From: Anoxynatronum buryatiense
GTDB taxonomy: Bacteria > Bacillota > Clostridia > Peptostreptococcales > Tindalliaceae
DNA length: 64,000 nucleotides
Assembly: GCF_900182905.1 (NCBI RefSeq)
Contig: NZ_FXUF01000004.1
Location: 231,794-295,793, forward strand
Direction of reading: 5' to 3'
This document shows, piece after piece, positions 63,898-64,000 of this stretch. Position numbers and translations under genes: made by a program. The notes below the pieces were generated by a model that was not told the DNA's origin, searched no databases, and was given only the letters and a program-made list of their open reading frames with translations. Every line of letters begins with the position of its first letter. Within the stretch, counting starts at the first letter, position 1.

Positions 63898-64000
63898 ATT
63901 CTGACCCCCCAGTGTTAGGATAGTTGTCAGAGGCCTCCTCCTAAAGTATAGTTGAAGAAACGAAGCCCATGAGGAGGAAAATGATGCCCCGATACAGCCA
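63898..64000 (+). mobile_element. Left end of a probable insertion sequence
   Basis: From about 63898 the sequence CTGACCCCCCAGTGTTAGGAT resembles ends of IS3-family (IS150-type) elements, and about 80 bp further an AGGAGG-led frame begins. The element runs off the window, so the second end and family cannot be confirmed. Confidence 0.35.
63984..64000 (+). CDS. Possible transposase, first codons only
   Basis: After GAGGAGG, two adjacent ATGs (63981, 63984) open a frame reading MPRYS. Such a start is seen in IS3-family OrfA-type transposases. Only five codons are visible, so this is a guess from context. Confidence 0.3.

Overview
The window looks like chromosomal DNA of a flagellated, low-to-mid GC, probably anaerobic Firmicute of the Clostridia. 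The pointers are the Bacillus/Clostridium-type gene orders (mbl-flhO-flhP; comFC-yvyF-flgM-flgN-flgK-flgL-fliW-csrA-hag), strong AGGAGG ribosome sites, a SAM-I riboswitch before metK, an S-layer-type protein, and an F-type ATP synthase whose c subunits carry the sodium-binding signature. A sodium-using, perhaps alkaliphilic or halophilic, species is a reasonable inference. Species identity cannot be read from the window.

Layout: (1) 1-4766, minus strand, a BMP-type nucleoside or simple-sugar ABC importer (lipoprotein, double ATPase, two permeases), followed by the first 13 codons of a PHP-domain protein. It diverges from a Crp/Fnr-family regulator at 5108; a 6-4-6 palindrome lies between them. 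(2) 6124-15120, UDP-GlcNAc 2-epimerase and a complete ATP synthase operon (two I-type genes, a, c1, c2, b, delta, alpha, gamma, beta, epsilon). c1 is a four-helix double hairpin with one carboxylate, next to a normal c2, as in the hybrid rotor of Acetobacterium woodii. (3) 15284-19582, a NusG-II-domain protein, Mbl, and basal-body genes flhO, flhP and a rod-binding protein. (4) 19583-31427, a 179-bp imperfect palindrome, phosphoglucomutase, an AEC transporter, an SLT/SH3/SLH exoprotein, riboswitch-controlled metK, a chemoreceptor and RecD2. (5) 31457-38895, comFC and the late flagellar operon ending in flagellin, with sigma-D promoters before flgM and hag and the FliW-CsrA-hag control module.

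(6) 38979-63851, directly downstream of flagellin, is a large glycosylation island: two Maf-type (DUF115) proteins, nucleotide-sugar enzymes, methyltransferases, glycosyltransferases and several unknowns. From about 44.1 kb the DNA is visibly more A+T-rich, with several non-ATG starts, a truncated aminotransferase and transposon-like debris, which suggests acquisition by transfer. Two sugar routes can be read: dTDP-glucose through RmlA and RmlB to a keto-deoxy sugar that a DegT-family transaminase could aminate; and a complete set (WbpA, WbpB, WbpE, WbpD types) for UDP-2,3-diacetamido-2,3-dideoxyglucuronic acid. A tight MaoC - CitE-like - left-handed-beta-helix acyltransferase cassette suggests that an unusual hydroxyacyl group is made and placed on an amino sugar, as in anthrose or the modified viosamine of Pseudomonas flagellin. 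Four island proteins share the same small Rossmann-like module, alone or fused to different methyltransferases. The right edge looks like the start of an insertion sequence.

No rRNA, tRNA or CRISPR array was seen.
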